From Ketobacter sp964016105 (lineage in GTDB: Bacteria > Pseudomonadota > Gammaproteobacteria > Pseudomonadales > Ketobacteraceae): DNA of 64,000 nucleotides. Shown here one piece after another: positions 52,543-61,735 of this stretch. The stretch's first letter is position 1. Each line of letters opens with the position of its first letter. Location of the stretch: NCBI GenBank assembly GCA_964016105.1, contig CAXHEX010000001.1, positions 496,001 through 560,000 of the forward strand, given 5' to 3'. A model generated the notes under the pieces. It had not been told where the DNA came from. It made no database searches and saw only the letters and a program-made list of their open reading frames with translations. Position numbers and translations under genes: made by a program.

Positions 52543-53442
52543 ATGAAAAAAATCGACATCAGCAAACCGGTTTTTCCCTCTGCGGCAGATGATCTAAAAA
52601 GCGCCACTGACAACGTCAGTACCCCACAGATGGATAGCCCCACCTATCAGCTTGCCTACGCAGACGAGGATTTTATGCTGCGGGAAGATCAGCGGGCTAT
52701 TCGGCTACAATTGGAATGGTTAAAGCCCGATCTGATTCAGCAAGAAAATCAGATTGAATCAACGGTGGTGCTGTTTGGCGGTGCTCGGTTTCTTGCACCA
52801 GATGAGGCCCAGCAACAATTAAAACAAGCTGAAGAAAAACTGTCTCAATCACCTAATTCAAAATCAATACTTGCAGAGAAAAATGCAGCAGAAATTCTGG
52901 TTAAAAACAGCTTTTACTATGAGCAGGCTAGAATCTTGGCGCAATGGATAACCGAGCTTTCCATAGGCTGTGGAGGCAAGCACTTTATGGTGGTGACCGG
53001 TGGCGGTGGTGGCATTATGGAAGCCGCCAATCGGGGCGCGGCAGATAAAGGGGGTAAAAGCATGGGGCTGAACATCGTTTTGCCGTTTGAACAGCGCCCC
53101 AACCCCTATATAACCCCCGAGTTGTGTTTTCAGTTCCACTACTTTGCCATAAGAAAGATGCATTTTCTGAAGCGGGCTAAAGGACTGGTAGCCTTCCCCG
53201 GTGGTTTTGGCACCCTGGATGAATTGTTTGAAACCCTTACTCTGATTCAAACACAAAAGATCAATCCGTTACCGGTGGTACTAGTGGGTAAGAATTACTG
53301 GGAAAATCTAATTAATTTTGAATTTCTAGTGGAGCAAGGCGCCATCAATCGAGAAGATTTGGATTTGTTCACGATTGTTGATGACGCCGAGGCCGCCAAA
53401 GCCTGTTTACAGCAGCATTGGGATAATGATCTGGTTATTTAG
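52543..53442 (+). CDS. LOG-family protein (lysine-decarboxylase-like)
   Basis: Phosphoribohydrolase-fold protein of 299 residues. The motifs GGGGGIMEAANRGA and FPGGFGTLDELFETLTLIQT (PGGxGTxxE) match the cytokinin riboside 5'-monophosphate phosphoribohydrolase (LOG) family. The N-terminal 70 residues are extra compared with the short LOG type. Bacterial members mostly cleave nucleotide monophosphates; the true substrate here is unknown. It forms an operon with pldA. Confidence 0.88.
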   Translation: MKKIDISKPVFPSAADDLKSATDNVSTPQMDSPTYQLAYADEDFMLREDQRAIRLQLEWLKPDLIQQENQIESTVVLFGGARFLAPDEAQQQLKQAEEKLSQSPNSKSILAEKNAAEILVKNSFYYEQARILAQWITELSIGCGGKHFMVVTGGGGGIMEAANRGAADKGGKSMGLNIVLPFEQRPNPYITPELCFQFHYFAIRKMHFLKRAKGLVAFPGGFGTLDELFETLTLIQTQKINPLPVVLVGKNYWENLINFEFLVEQGAINREDLDLFTIVDDAEAAKACLQQHWDNDLVI

Positions 53443-53447
53443 GGTGA

Positions 53448-53918
53448 TTAGGGTGCCTTGCCATTGGCTGCTTTCCAGCCTGGAATAGAAAAAGAAAAAA
53501 ATGGTGTATGAATATCTCCCCGCAACCGAGTTAATCTCGATGTTTTGATTAGCCACTGGCCCTCTACTTTTTCATAGGTTTCATGATAATGGCCATAACC
53601 CCGCAAACTTAATCCTGGTAGAAATCGTACGAAATCTTCCAATGCCCATATTCCTGTTGCATGGGTTTCAGAGGTGAAAGTCAGCTCTGGAGTATGTACT
53701 TGGTGTACAGTTTTACGATACTGAGGCTTCAAGGTTTTCTTAACAAAGGATACAAACTCGTCGGCGCCATGGATTTTTGGTCCACCAGATGCTGTGGTAT
53801 CACTGTAAAAATCATCAGCGAACAAGCTGCGCCAAGCGCCCCAGTCTTTGCAGTCTAAGAATCGACAATACCGTGCTTTCAAATATTCGAGTTGTTTTAA
53901 TTCCATTAGGTAGTCCAA
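53448..53918 (-). CDS. SnoaL/NTF2-like protein
   Basis: A 156-residue cone-fold protein (YCRFLDCKDWGAWRSLFADDF, ATGIWALEDFVRF, GYGHYHETYEK). The start is a TTG at 53,918, chosen because AGGAG lies seven bases upstream; the ATG at 53,906 is too far from it. Members include isomerases, dehydratases and small-molecule binders, so the substrate is open. It diverges from an AraC-type gene across about 200 bases. Confidence 0.8.
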   Translation of the reverse strand: MDYLMELKQLEYLKARYCRFLDCKDWGAWRSLFADDFYSDTTASGGPKIHGADEFVSFVKKTLKPQYRKTVHQVHTPELTFTSETHATGIWALEDFVRFLPGLSLRGYGHYHETYEKVEGQWLIKTSRLTRLRGDIHTPFFSFSIPGWKAANGKAP

Positions 53919-54117
53919 AATAAATCTCCTAGTAAAGGGGCTGTGGCCTCAAATGTAATAGCCAAAATATCAGTTTAACTGTTATGCACTTCGGGGTTGA
54001 ATCCGCAGTGTATTTTATGTTGCCTTTCATTGTTGATTGCAAATTATACCTATGAGAGGATTTGCAGCTAGATAATTTAATGGCCCCCTGTGTCTGGCTA
54101 TACAAAGTGAATCAAGA

Positions 54118-55086
54118 ATGAATGACAAGAAGGGCCCAAATACTCCTGACTTTGAAGTAAGCTGGCAGCAAAGATCGACGCTGGGTAGTGAAATTGTCGA
54201 CATCGAGCGCTTGAAACACAGTGACAAGCTGGATGCAGGTGGTTTGCGTAACGCTGTTGCTTCATTGCACACGGACAATGTTTATATTGAAGTAAGTGAT
54301 CTGAATTGGCCCCAGGCGGTTTCGCTGGAATTTACCCCAAACCGTATGGGGTTTACTTCGGTTATCGCTCTTTCTTCCGGCGTACGCTATGGTCATCACC
54401 GGGATGATCTGTCGGTGAATTGCATGATGGGAACTTCTTTGTTTTTGCATCCAGGTACCACCATATTTGCAGAGTTTTCCCCCGGTCGATTATGCACGGT
54501 AACCTGTTCGTTTGATGATGATTATGTAAAAACCTTTGTTGGAAACCTGGACGGTATTAATGCAGAGAAAATTCAGCAGTCTCTCTCAATACGAAATCAA
54601 GTGATTTCAAGTTTGTTGCAAAGACTCTCCCAGGAAGCAGTACATAAAACCGAGCTGAGCCAGAATGTGGCGGATTCCTTTGGTCAGGCGATTCTGGTGG
54701 AGTTTGCCCATTGGTTAAATACCACTGCAGAAGTGGAAAAATCGGGCGTGGCCATAACGGCGGATCATTTCAGCTTTATAGAACACTACCTGTCAGACCG
54801 GGCAGGTCAGCCGCCAAAAATTGCTGATATTGCCAAAGCCTGTGGTTATAGTGAGCGATATTTCGCTAAACGCTTCCGTGATCAAGTGGGCTTGAGCCCG
54901 TCCCAATTTATCAAGTCGGTTCGAATTTCTAAGGCGAAAAACCTGTTATCAGAAACGGAGTTGAGCCTTAAGGAAATCGCGTTTCGCCTGGGCTACAGCG
55001 GCACGTCAAACTTTTCTGCCGCATTCAGTGCCGCCGCGGGCATTACTCCAGGGCAATTTCGTGATGGTGGTGATAAGAGCAGTTAG
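54118..55086 (+). CDS. AraC-family transcriptional regulator
   Basis: A 322-residue regulator with an N-terminal effector domain of about 200 residues and a C-terminal double helix-turn-helix (IADIAKACGYSERYFAKRFRDQVG and LKEIAFRLGYSGTSNFSAAFSAAAGITPGQFR, each shown in part). The domain arrangement resembles the AraC/XylS type with an AraC_binding_2-like N-terminus. It lies between a SnoaL-like gene and an alpha/beta-hydrolase lipoprotein gene, which it may control (inference). Confidence 0.9.
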   Translation: MNDKKGPNTPDFEVSWQQRSTLGSEIVDIERLKHSDKLDAGGLRNAVASLHTDNVYIEVSDLNWPQAVSLEFTPNRMGFTSVIALSSGVRYGHHRDDLSVNCMMGTSLFLHPGTTIFAEFSPGRLCTVTCSFDDDYVKTFVGNLDGINAEKIQQSLSIRNQVISSLLQRLSQEAVHKTELSQNVADSFGQAILVEFAHWLNTTAEVEKSGVAITADHFSFIEHYLSDRAGQPPKIADIAKACGYSERYFAKRFRDQVGLSPSQFIKSVRISKAKNLLSETELSLKEIAFRLGYSGTSNFSAAFSAAAGITPGQFRDGGDKSS

Positions 55087-55239
55087 CCCGTTACCGTTCA
55101 TCCCCCATCACAGTTATGTTCAATAATCATACTAAATAGTCAGTTTGCATAATGCGCCGTAGTTGTCTCTAGGCCTTCTAGGCCCTATCTTGGTTACTCA
55201 TAAAAACAAAAATCAGAGCTGACACAAGGTTTTAACTCC

Positions 55240-56775
55240 ATGAAAGTTTCAATTTCTTTGCCGCCACTGGTGAACAAAGCGTTCGCTTTTCTTTGTCTTA
55301 TTCCTGCTCTTTCCGCCTGTAAAGGGGTGGTTACCGATGCCACCATACAACCTGCACCTAAAGTGGGTGTCATATGGACCGCACCCTCCAATATTCCCTA
55401 CAGGAAAAAAGGCTATGAGCTAAAAGAGTATTTTTTTCAGGGGGTTGCTAATTCCTACAGCTCCGATCAGCCCCTTACAAGCGATGGTAAATGGAGCATT
55501 GAGGCCAGCGGAGAGACTGCGGAATATATGTCTCGCATGATTGTGTATCGCCCGGAAGATCCCGCTGAGTTTAACGGCACGGTGATTGTGGAGTGGATGA
55601 ACGTGTCTGGTGGTACCGACACTCCAACGGAATGGTTTATGACCCAGACCGAGTTAATGCGCCAAGGTTATGCTTATGTGGGAGTTTCTGCCCAGTATAT
55701 GGGGGTTGAAGGTGGACCCAATGCCTTACCCAGCGTTGCACCGGTGTGCTTGTCCGTGAAGTGCATTATGAAACCCCGTTACGGTAGCCTGGTTCACCCT
55801 GGTGATAGCTTTTCCTATGACATCTACTGGCATGCCGCCGAGCTGGTGCGTAACCCTCAGGAAGTGAATCCGTTGGGTGAGCTGGTACCGCAGCATGTCA
55901 TTGGGGCAGGGCAATCCCAGTCTGCACACCGGTTAATTAGTTTTCTGAACAGCTTTGGCCATGAAGTGGGTGATTTATTTGATGGCTTTTTTATTCATAG
56001 CCGACTTGGCAGTGGTATTCCCGAGCTAGGTGGCGGTGGTTCCGCTCCCCTATCGCAGTCGCCTCAGGCGGATATCAATACCCCCGTTGCAGTTCAGATT
56101 CGTGATGATTTGACTTTGCCTGTGTTAAATCTGCAAACAGAAACCGATCAAATTACGCTGAATGCTGGCGTGAGCCGACAGCCAGATACAGCGGTGTTCC
56201 GTCTGTGGGAAGTGGCCGGTAGTGCCCATGCGGATCTCTATGTCAGTTCTACTGCTCTGTTTGACACCGGCGAAACCTTGGCGGCGGCGAAGATGAAAGA
56301 AACCCGCAGCCCCATTCCGGTACTTACCCGTTGCAAGGCCAATATCAACAGTGCACCACAGCACCACTTTGTATCTAAGGCCGCCATTAGAGCACTCAAT
56401 GATTGGGTGGTTACGGGAATTGCGCCTGCCTCTAAAGACAGGTTAGAGATCAACGAGGCTGGTACTGCTTTTATAGTGGATGAATTTGGCAATGCTCTGG
56501 GTGGAATACGCAGCCCTTATACGGATGTGCCCATTGCTCGTATGTCTGGCCTGAACCAAGAAACCCGTGATCGAAATGGATTGTGTTTTTTATATGGGTC
56601 ATTGGAAAAGTTCGATACTGAAAAACTCAAGTCACTGTATTCCAGCAATGCGAACTATGTGAGTCTGGTGGAAGCCGCTGTGGATCGAGCCATAGACGAT
56701 GGCACTCTCTTGGCGGAAGATGCCCACTTGATTATTTCAGCCGCCCAGGAGTTGGAATTTACTAACCTAGATTAA
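55240..56775 (+). CDS. Alpha/beta-hydrolase-domain lipoprotein
   Basis: A 511-residue lipoprotein: lipobox ALSAC near residue 27, then an alpha/beta-hydrolase domain of the Abhydrolase_10 type. The nucleophile Ser is probably in VIGAGQSQSAHRL, and a later acid and His lie in AGSAHADLYVS. Segment VIVEWMNVSGGTDTP near the start is characteristic of the family, as is the C-terminal RSPYTDVPIARM. A surface esterase is likely; the substrate is unknown. It follows the AraC gene after 153 bases in the same direction. Confidence 0.85.
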   Translation: MKVSISLPPLVNKAFAFLCLIPALSACKGVVTDATIQPAPKVGVIWTAPSNIPYRKKGYELKEYFFQGVANSYSSDQPLTSDGKWSIEASGETAEYMSRMIVYRPEDPAEFNGTVIVEWMNVSGGTDTPTEWFMTQTELMRQGYAYVGVSAQYMGVEGGPNALPSVAPVCLSVKCIMKPRYGSLVHPGDSFSYDIYWHAAELVRNPQEVNPLGELVPQHVIGAGQSQSAHRLISFLNSFGHEVGDLFDGFFIHSRLGSGIPELGGGGSAPLSQSPQADINTPVAVQIRDDLTLPVLNLQTETDQITLNAGVSRQPDTAVFRLWEVAGSAHADLYVSSTALFDTGETLAAAKMKETRSPIPVLTRCKANINSAPQHHFVSKAAIRALNDWVVTGIAPASKDRLEINEAGTAFIVDEFGNALGGIRSPYTDVPIARMSGLNQETRDRNGLCFLYGSLEKFDTEKLKSLYSSNANYVSLVEAAVDRAIDDGTLLAEDAHLIISAAQELEFTNLD

Positions 56776-56795
56776 CAGACCAGCCAGTGTTTCGT

Positions 56796-57371
56796 TTACT
56801 GTGGCGGATATTTCCCAAGAATAGCCGCCACAGCTCCATTCACTTTTGCCGTACGCTCCTCCACTGATAGGCTATCGGCTGCAGAAGTGGTCATCCGGCT
56901 GCGGGTTGTACCCCGCCACTTAAGTTTATTATCTTTGGGGCTAATGATGTCGATCATCAAAGTGCCTTCGGTGTAGTTTTCAATATCAATCTCTGTATCA
57001 AAAAAAACCGGCGAAGGTCCTATGCAGCGATAGCACCGGGAGTAACCATAGAACATGTTATAACTATGATAAGTGCGAATATCCTGTTGCTTCTCATTAG
57101 TGGCGAAGTAGCTTACCCAAATATCTGCGTTGTCTTTATCGGTTTCTGTGAGGCCTTTCTTTTTCAGCTCATTGCGTAACGCCCTTTCAATGCGGTTCTT
57201 TAACAAGTCATTGCGCACATTTGAAATATCTTTGGGGGTAATGAGGGCGTAGCTGGATTGGCCGCTGAATTGAAACTGATCGTCATAATCCGTTGCCACA
57301 TTAAGATAAGTGGCACAACTGGACAAAAGCAGTGAAAAACTGAGGCATACTAGAGCTGTTACACGTTCCAT
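56796..57371 (-). CDS. DUF4136 lipoprotein
   Basis: A 191-residue lipoprotein with lipobox LLSSC and a DUF4136 domain (VATDYDDQFQFSGQSSYALI, IDIISPKDNKLKWRGT). A Cys-rich YGYSRCYRCIGPSP loop is unusual for the family. DUF4136 proteins lie in the envelope and are not understood. The ATG at 57,371 is preferred over an upstream TTG at 57,389. The gene is convergent with the hydrolase lipoprotein. Confidence 0.82.
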   Translation of the reverse strand: MERVTALVCLSFSLLLSSCATYLNVATDYDDQFQFSGQSSYALITPKDISNVRNDLLKNRIERALRNELKKKGLTETDKDNADIWVSYFATNEKQQDIRTYHSYNMFYGYSRCYRCIGPSPVFFDTEIDIENYTEGTLMIDIISPKDNKLKWRGTTRSRMTTSAADSLSVEERTAKVNGAVAAILGKYPPQ

Positions 57372-57467
57372 GGAAGGCACTCGTTTCAATCAGTGAAACA
57401 CTATCATCACCGGTTAAAGTCGAAAAAACAAGGCCTTCCAACGGATTCGTTATGTTACGAAAAAGGC

Positions 57468-58877
57468 TTATTGGCTGCTACGGGCTTGCAGTCTTTGCCG
57501 GGCACGATTTGCCGCCGCACGTACTTGTGCGGGTGCAGTGCCGCCTAAATGATTACGCGCATTGACCGAGCCTTCCAGGGTTAAAACATCGAATACGTCC
57601 TCACTGATGTCAGTGCTGAACTGCTGCAGTTCTTCAAGCGTCATTTCCGCCAGGTCTTTTTTCTGTGCCAGACCATATCCCACTGCTTTGCCAACAATTT
57701 CATGGGAATCGCGGAAAGCCACGCCTTTTTTAACCAGATAGTCCGCTAAATCCGTCGCAGTGGAAAATCCCCGCAGTGCTGCTTCGCGCATATTGTCTTT
57801 CTTAACCTGCAGTGCTGGCATCATATCGGCGTAGGCGCGCAAGCTGTTGAACAGTGTTTCCACCGTATCAAATAGTGGTTCTTTGTCTTCCTGGTTATCT
57901 TTGTTGTAAGCCAGGCATTGGGATTTCATTAACGTCAGCAATGAAATCAAGTGGCCGGTGACTCGCCCGGTTTTGCCCCTTACCAATTCCGGAACATCGG
58001 GGTTTTTCTTTTGCGGCATGATGGACGAACCGGTGCAAAAGCGATCCGGCAAATCCACAAAGTCGAATTGGGCAGAGGCCCACAATACCAGTTCTTCTGA
58101 GAACCGGGAAAGGTGGGTCATGATCAACGATCCTGCAGCGCAAAATTCAATGGCAAAATCTCGATCACTGACACCGTCTAAAGAATTTTCACAGATACCA
58201 TCAAAGCCTAATAATTTTGCAGTGATGGTACGATCGATGGGGTAGGTGGTGCCGGCCAATGCTGCAGACCCCAGCGGCATCTGGTTCACCCGCTTGCGGC
58301 AATCCTGCAGGCGTTCGTAGTCCCGAAATAACATTTCGTTCCAGGCTAGAATATGGTGGCCAAAGGTCACCGGCTGCGCGGTTTGCAAATGGGTAAAGCC
58401 GGGCATGATGGTATCCGCCTCACGCTCTGCCAACGCCACCAAGCCTTCCTGCAAGCGGTTTAGCTCAGCGGCTATGGCGTCAATAGCGTCCCTTAAATAC
58501 AATCGAATATCCGTAGCCACCTGATCATTGCGGGAGCGGCCAGTGTGGAGCTTTTTACCGGTAATACCAATGCGCTGGGTGAGCTGGGCCTCGATATTCA
58601 TGTGCACATCTTCCAAGGCCACAGACCAAGGGAAGTTACCATCACGAATTTCCTGCCGAATGGCCTCTAAACCGTCGATGATGGTGTCTTTCTCCTCCGC
58701 GGAGAGGACCCCCACCTGGGCCAACATGGTGGCATGGGCGATGGAGCCATTGATGTCCTGTTCCGCCATTTTCTGGTCAAAATCCACGGAGGCAGTGAAT
58801 TGCTGTACGAATTCATCGGTGGCTTCGCTGAAGCGTCCACCCCATTGTTGGTTGGTAGTGTTAGATTGGTCGGACAT
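57468..58877 (-). CDS. argH: Argininosuccinate lyase ArgH
   Basis: Last enzyme of arginine synthesis, splitting argininosuccinate into arginine and fumarate. It has 469 residues from the ATG at 58,877 (behind GGGAAC). The N-terminal WGGRFSEATDE, LHTGRSRNDQVATD, TAQPVTFGHHILAW and the signature GSSIMPQKKNPD are present. Its divergence from algZ is the same as in Pseudomonas. The product arginine feeds the SpeA route in this window. Confidence 0.96.
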   Translation of the reverse strand: MSDQSNTTNQQWGGRFSEATDEFVQQFTASVDFDQKMAEQDINGSIAHATMLAQVGVLSAEEKDTIIDGLEAIRQEIRDGNFPWSVALEDVHMNIEAQLTQRIGITGKKLHTGRSRNDQVATDIRLYLRDAIDAIAAELNRLQEGLVALAEREADTIMPGFTHLQTAQPVTFGHHILAWNEMLFRDYERLQDCRKRVNQMPLGSAALAGTTYPIDRTITAKLLGFDGICENSLDGVSDRDFAIEFCAAGSLIMTHLSRFSEELVLWASAQFDFVDLPDRFCTGSSIMPQKKNPDVPELVRGKTGRVTGHLISLLTLMKSQCLAYNKDNQEDKEPLFDTVETLFNSLRAYADMMPALQVKKDNMREAALRGFSTATDLADYLVKKGVAFRDSHEIVGKAVGYGLAQKKDLAEMTLEELQQFSTDISEDVFDVLTLEGSVNARNHLGGTAPAQVRAAANRARQRLQARSSQ

Positions 58878-58903
58878 AGGGTTCCCAGATAAAAAAACGG
58901 CCA

Positions 58904-58924
58904 ATGCCAAATCGGGTTTGGCAT
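58904..58924. promoter_or_regulatory. Palindrome between argH and algZ
   Basis: Arms ATGCCAAA and TTTGGCAT pair perfectly around a 5-base centre (TCGGG). It lies in the 93-base divergent gap, 27 bases from the argH start and 47 from algZ. It could be a regulator site for either gene; the binding protein is unknown. Confidence 0.4.
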
Positions 58925-58970
58925 ATACTAAAAAGATGGCGAATTATATCACCTTGGATACAGGCTCACT

Positions 58971-60035
58971 ATGACCCCAAAAAGAGACCGCCAACGGGAT
59001 GTGGAGGAAAGCTTTTTTCTGCCCGATTTGTGTGCGCGGCAATCGGTTTTCTTTCTGGTTTTGATCGCTCAGCTGTTCTCCTTAGTGATTGTGCTGGTGA
59101 ACAGTAGTTTGCTCAGTTTTGACTGGTTGCAATTGGGATTGGTGTCTTTCTTTGTGCAATGGGTGGCCCTGTCCAGTGCAGCCATGTTGTGCCAATTGCG
59201 CAATTTTCTGCGGTCCATGAAACCCGCTCGGGCGGTATTGTTAAGTTACCTTCTCATTCCTGCCAACACCTGGTTGGTAAGTGTGCTCAGTCAGGCGTTA
59301 TTTTCACCCCAGAATCAGCGCAGTTGGTGGCAGTTGTTCTACCACAATGAAGTGCTAACCAATGTGGCCATTGCGGCTATTATCGGTGGTTTGGTTATCC
59401 GTTATTTTTATCTGCAAGCCATGTTAATGGCCCGCCGCCAGTCGGAGCTGTTGCATCGAATTCAAGCCTTACAGTCGCGAATTCGCCCCCATTTTCTGTT
59501 TAACAGCATGAATATCATTGCCAGCCTGATCGAAACTGACCCCCGCACCGCGGAAAACGTGGTGGAAGATCTCTCTGCATTATTCAGGGCCAGTCTCAAT
59601 CACGTGGGTAATCAAGTGCCTTTGGATGAGGAGCTTTCCCTCTGTAAAAAGTACCTCAATATTGAAAAATTAAGGCTGGGCAAGCGTTTGGATGTGCAAT
59701 GGGAGATTCGATCGGTGCCCAAGGATATGAAGATTCCGCTACTTACCTTACAGCCCCTGCTGGAAAATGCCGTGCTGCATGGGGTTCAACCCCTTCCCCA
59801 GGGGGGCATTGTGGAGATTATTGCCAGTTACTCCCACGGCGTATTCGATCTCTCCATCACCAACCCCTATGTGGAGCACCATGAGAATGTGGAATCCCAG
59901 GGTAATCGCATGGCCCTGGAGAACACCCGCAATCGGCTGGCTGCCCTCTATGGCGAGCGGGCCAAGCTGACAGGTTACGTGGAGGGGAATCGCTATATCA
60001 CCAGGTTATCGTATCCATACCCTAGCGGTATTTGA
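58971..60035 (+). CDS. algZ: LytS-type sensor histidine kinase AlgZ
   Basis: A 354-residue membrane kinase with four helices in the first 150 residues and a His_kinase domain with the box RIRPHFLFNSMNIIASLIETD and the ATP-site segment NAVLHGVQPLP. It is paired with the LytTR regulator that follows after 94 bases, as in Pseudomonas, where AlgZ (FimS) and AlgR control alginate, twitching and other surface traits. argH is divergent, again the Pseudomonas order. Confidence 0.92.
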   Translation: MTPKRDRQRDVEESFFLPDLCARQSVFFLVLIAQLFSLVIVLVNSSLLSFDWLQLGLVSFFVQWVALSSAAMLCQLRNFLRSMKPARAVLLSYLLIPANTWLVSVLSQALFSPQNQRSWWQLFYHNEVLTNVAIAAIIGGLVIRYFYLQAMLMARRQSELLHRIQALQSRIRPHFLFNSMNIIASLIETDPRTAENVVEDLSALFRASLNHVGNQVPLDEELSLCKKYLNIEKLRLGKRLDVQWEIRSVPKDMKIPLLTLQPLLENAVLHGVQPLPQGGIVEIIASYSHGVFDLSITNPYVEHHENVESQGNRMALENTRNRLAALYGERAKLTGYVEGNRYITRLSYPYPSGI

Positions 60036-60129
60036 TTCATTGGCCTCGATAGTGATAGGGTATGGAAAGTGCTCAATAGCCCTCACAAACAATAACAAAT
60101 AACAATATAAGCGTGGTAAGTGTGGCACT

Positions 60130-60885
60130 ATGATTCGAGTGTTGATTTGCGATGATGAGCCCCTGGCGCTCGACCGAATGCGTCGCATGATAGAAAAAGT
60201 ACCTGCAACTCTTTGTGTAGGTGAAGCGGAAAACGGACAAGACCTGTTGCGACTGATACCGGAGCTGCAACCGGATTTGATTCTATTGGATATTCGCATG
60301 CCCGGGATGGATGGCCTGCAAGCAGCGTCCCGCCTGAGTGAAAGTGAAAACCCCCCCGCCATTATTTTTTGCACGGCCTATGATGAGCATGCTATCGAAG
60401 CATTCAAGGTGAACGCGGTGGACTATTTGTTAAAGCCGGTTCGCCAGGAAGATCTTGATAAGGCGCTGCATAAGGCTGGCCGCATCAATAAGACCCAACT
60501 GCAGGCGGTACGTAAAGAACTTGGTCCTGACCAGCCAGAGCAGAGTGATAGTAGCGAGCGTGAATATATTAGCGCCCGCAGTCGTCGTGGCATTGAGCTG
60601 ATACCGGTGGCGGATGTGCGCTATTTCTTAGCGGACCAAAAGTACGTCACCGTGCGTCATAGTCAAGGCGAAACTCTGTTAGACGAGACCCTGAAAGATT
60701 TGGAAACGGAATTTGGTGATCGGTTTTTGCGGGTACATCGAAACGCCCTGGTGGCGTTAGCCTATGTGGTGGGTATGGAGCATCAGGGTAATCAATATCA
60801 ATTGCGAATACAGGGTGTGGAAGAGAGGCTCACTGTAAGTCGGCGTCATGCCTCTTCGGTTAAAAAATTATTACAGAATCTTTAA
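60130..60885 (+). CDS. algR: LytTR response regulator AlgR
   Basis: A 251-residue regulator: receiver domain with Asp54 as phospho-acceptor (LILLDIRMPGMDG) and acidic pocket Asp8-Asp9, Lys in YLLKPVRQEDL, then a LytTR DNA-binding domain (residues about 142-248, ISARSRRGIELI, FLRVHRNALVAL). It follows algZ. In Pseudomonas the next genes are hemC/hemD; here they are replaced by the frd operon. Confidence 0.92.
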   Translation: MIRVLICDDEPLALDRMRRMIEKVPATLCVGEAENGQDLLRLIPELQPDLILLDIRMPGMDGLQAASRLSESENPPAIIFCTAYDEHAIEAFKVNAVDYLLKPVRQEDLDKALHKAGRINKTQLQAVRKELGPDQPEQSDSSEREYISARSRRGIELIPVADVRYFLADQKYVTVRHSQGETLLDETLKDLETEFGDRFLRVHRNALVALAYVVGMEHQGNQYQLRIQGVEERLTVSRRHASSVKKLLQNL

Positions 60886-61009
60886 GACGTCCTTTCAGTC
60901 GCTAATGAATAATTCGTTCGATTATATTGACCGGGCTCACTTCCGTTAAAACCCGTGAGTGGATTACTATGGGTTTTAGTAGGACTATTTCCTATTAAAT
61001 GGAGGGCTC

Positions 61010-61732
61010 ATGGAATCCACGAGAATCAACCGCTGGCCGGCCTGGATGGATATGGTGCAAGGCGCCACCGGGTTTGTGCTGGTTGTTTTTATGTGGACAC
61101 ACATGTTCATGGTATCCAGTATTTTACTGGGTAAAGATGCCATGTACTTCGTTTCCCGCATGTTCGAAGGGGAGCCCTTCCTGGGAGAGCCTTATCCCAT
61201 ATTGGTCAGTGGATTTGCCATAGTTATTCTGAGTCTGATTGTGATCCACGCTTTCCTGGCGCTACGTCGTTTTCCGTCCAGTGCCAATCAATATCAAAAT
61301 TTGCATCGTCATCTTGGACAGTTAAAACACAGTGACACGACCCTCTGGTATTTCCAGGTTATCTCGGGTTTTTTACTGTTTTTTATGGCGTCAGTGCATC
61401 TTTATCAACTGATCTCCCATCCCTCTGATATTGGGCCTTATGCGTCATCGGATCGAGTATGGAGCGGGAATATGTGGCCTCTCTATTTGCTACTGTTGTT
61501 TGTGGTGGAGCTTCACGCCGGTATTGGTATTTATAGGCTAGTGGTGAAATGGGGGCTATTTCTAGGGGATAACCCGAAGCGCAATCGCCACCGACTCAAA
61601 ATTTTAAAATGGGGCCTAACGGCTTTCTTTCTAACCTTGGGGCTACTCACCCTAGGGGCTTATATGAAAATTGGCATTGATCACGCCGATCATGTGGGTG
61701 AGCGCTACCAACCCAGCTGGCATCAGGAGTAG
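61010..61732 (+). CDS. frdC: Quinol:fumarate reductase di-haem cytochrome b subunit FrdC
   Basis: Membrane anchor of 240 residues with five helices, of the Wolinella di-haem type. The haem ligands are His31, His80, His130 and His169, each exactly 13 less than the Wolinella ligands 44, 93, 143 and 182. Glu53 and Glu167 match the Wolinella residues Glu66 and Glu180, used in proton and quinol chemistry. GGAGG precedes the ATG. It starts the frdCAB operon, frdA following after 3 bases. Confidence 0.95.
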   Translation: MESTRINRWPAWMDMVQGATGFVLVVFMWTHMFMVSSILLGKDAMYFVSRMFEGEPFLGEPYPILVSGFAIVILSLIVIHAFLALRRFPSSANQYQNLHRHLGQLKHSDTTLWYFQVISGFLLFFMASVHLYQLISHPSDIGPYASSDRVWSGNMWPLYLLLLFVVELHAGIGIYRLVVKWGLFLGDNPKRNRHRLKILKWGLTAFFLTLGLLTLGAYMKIGIDHADHVGERYQPSWHQE

Positions 61733-61735
61733 GTT

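Noticed and set aside
60900..61009. FNR site upstream of frdC
   Set aside because: No TTGAT-N4-ATCAA match was found in the gap; only TATTGACC and a weak CTCAC/GTGAG pairing are present.
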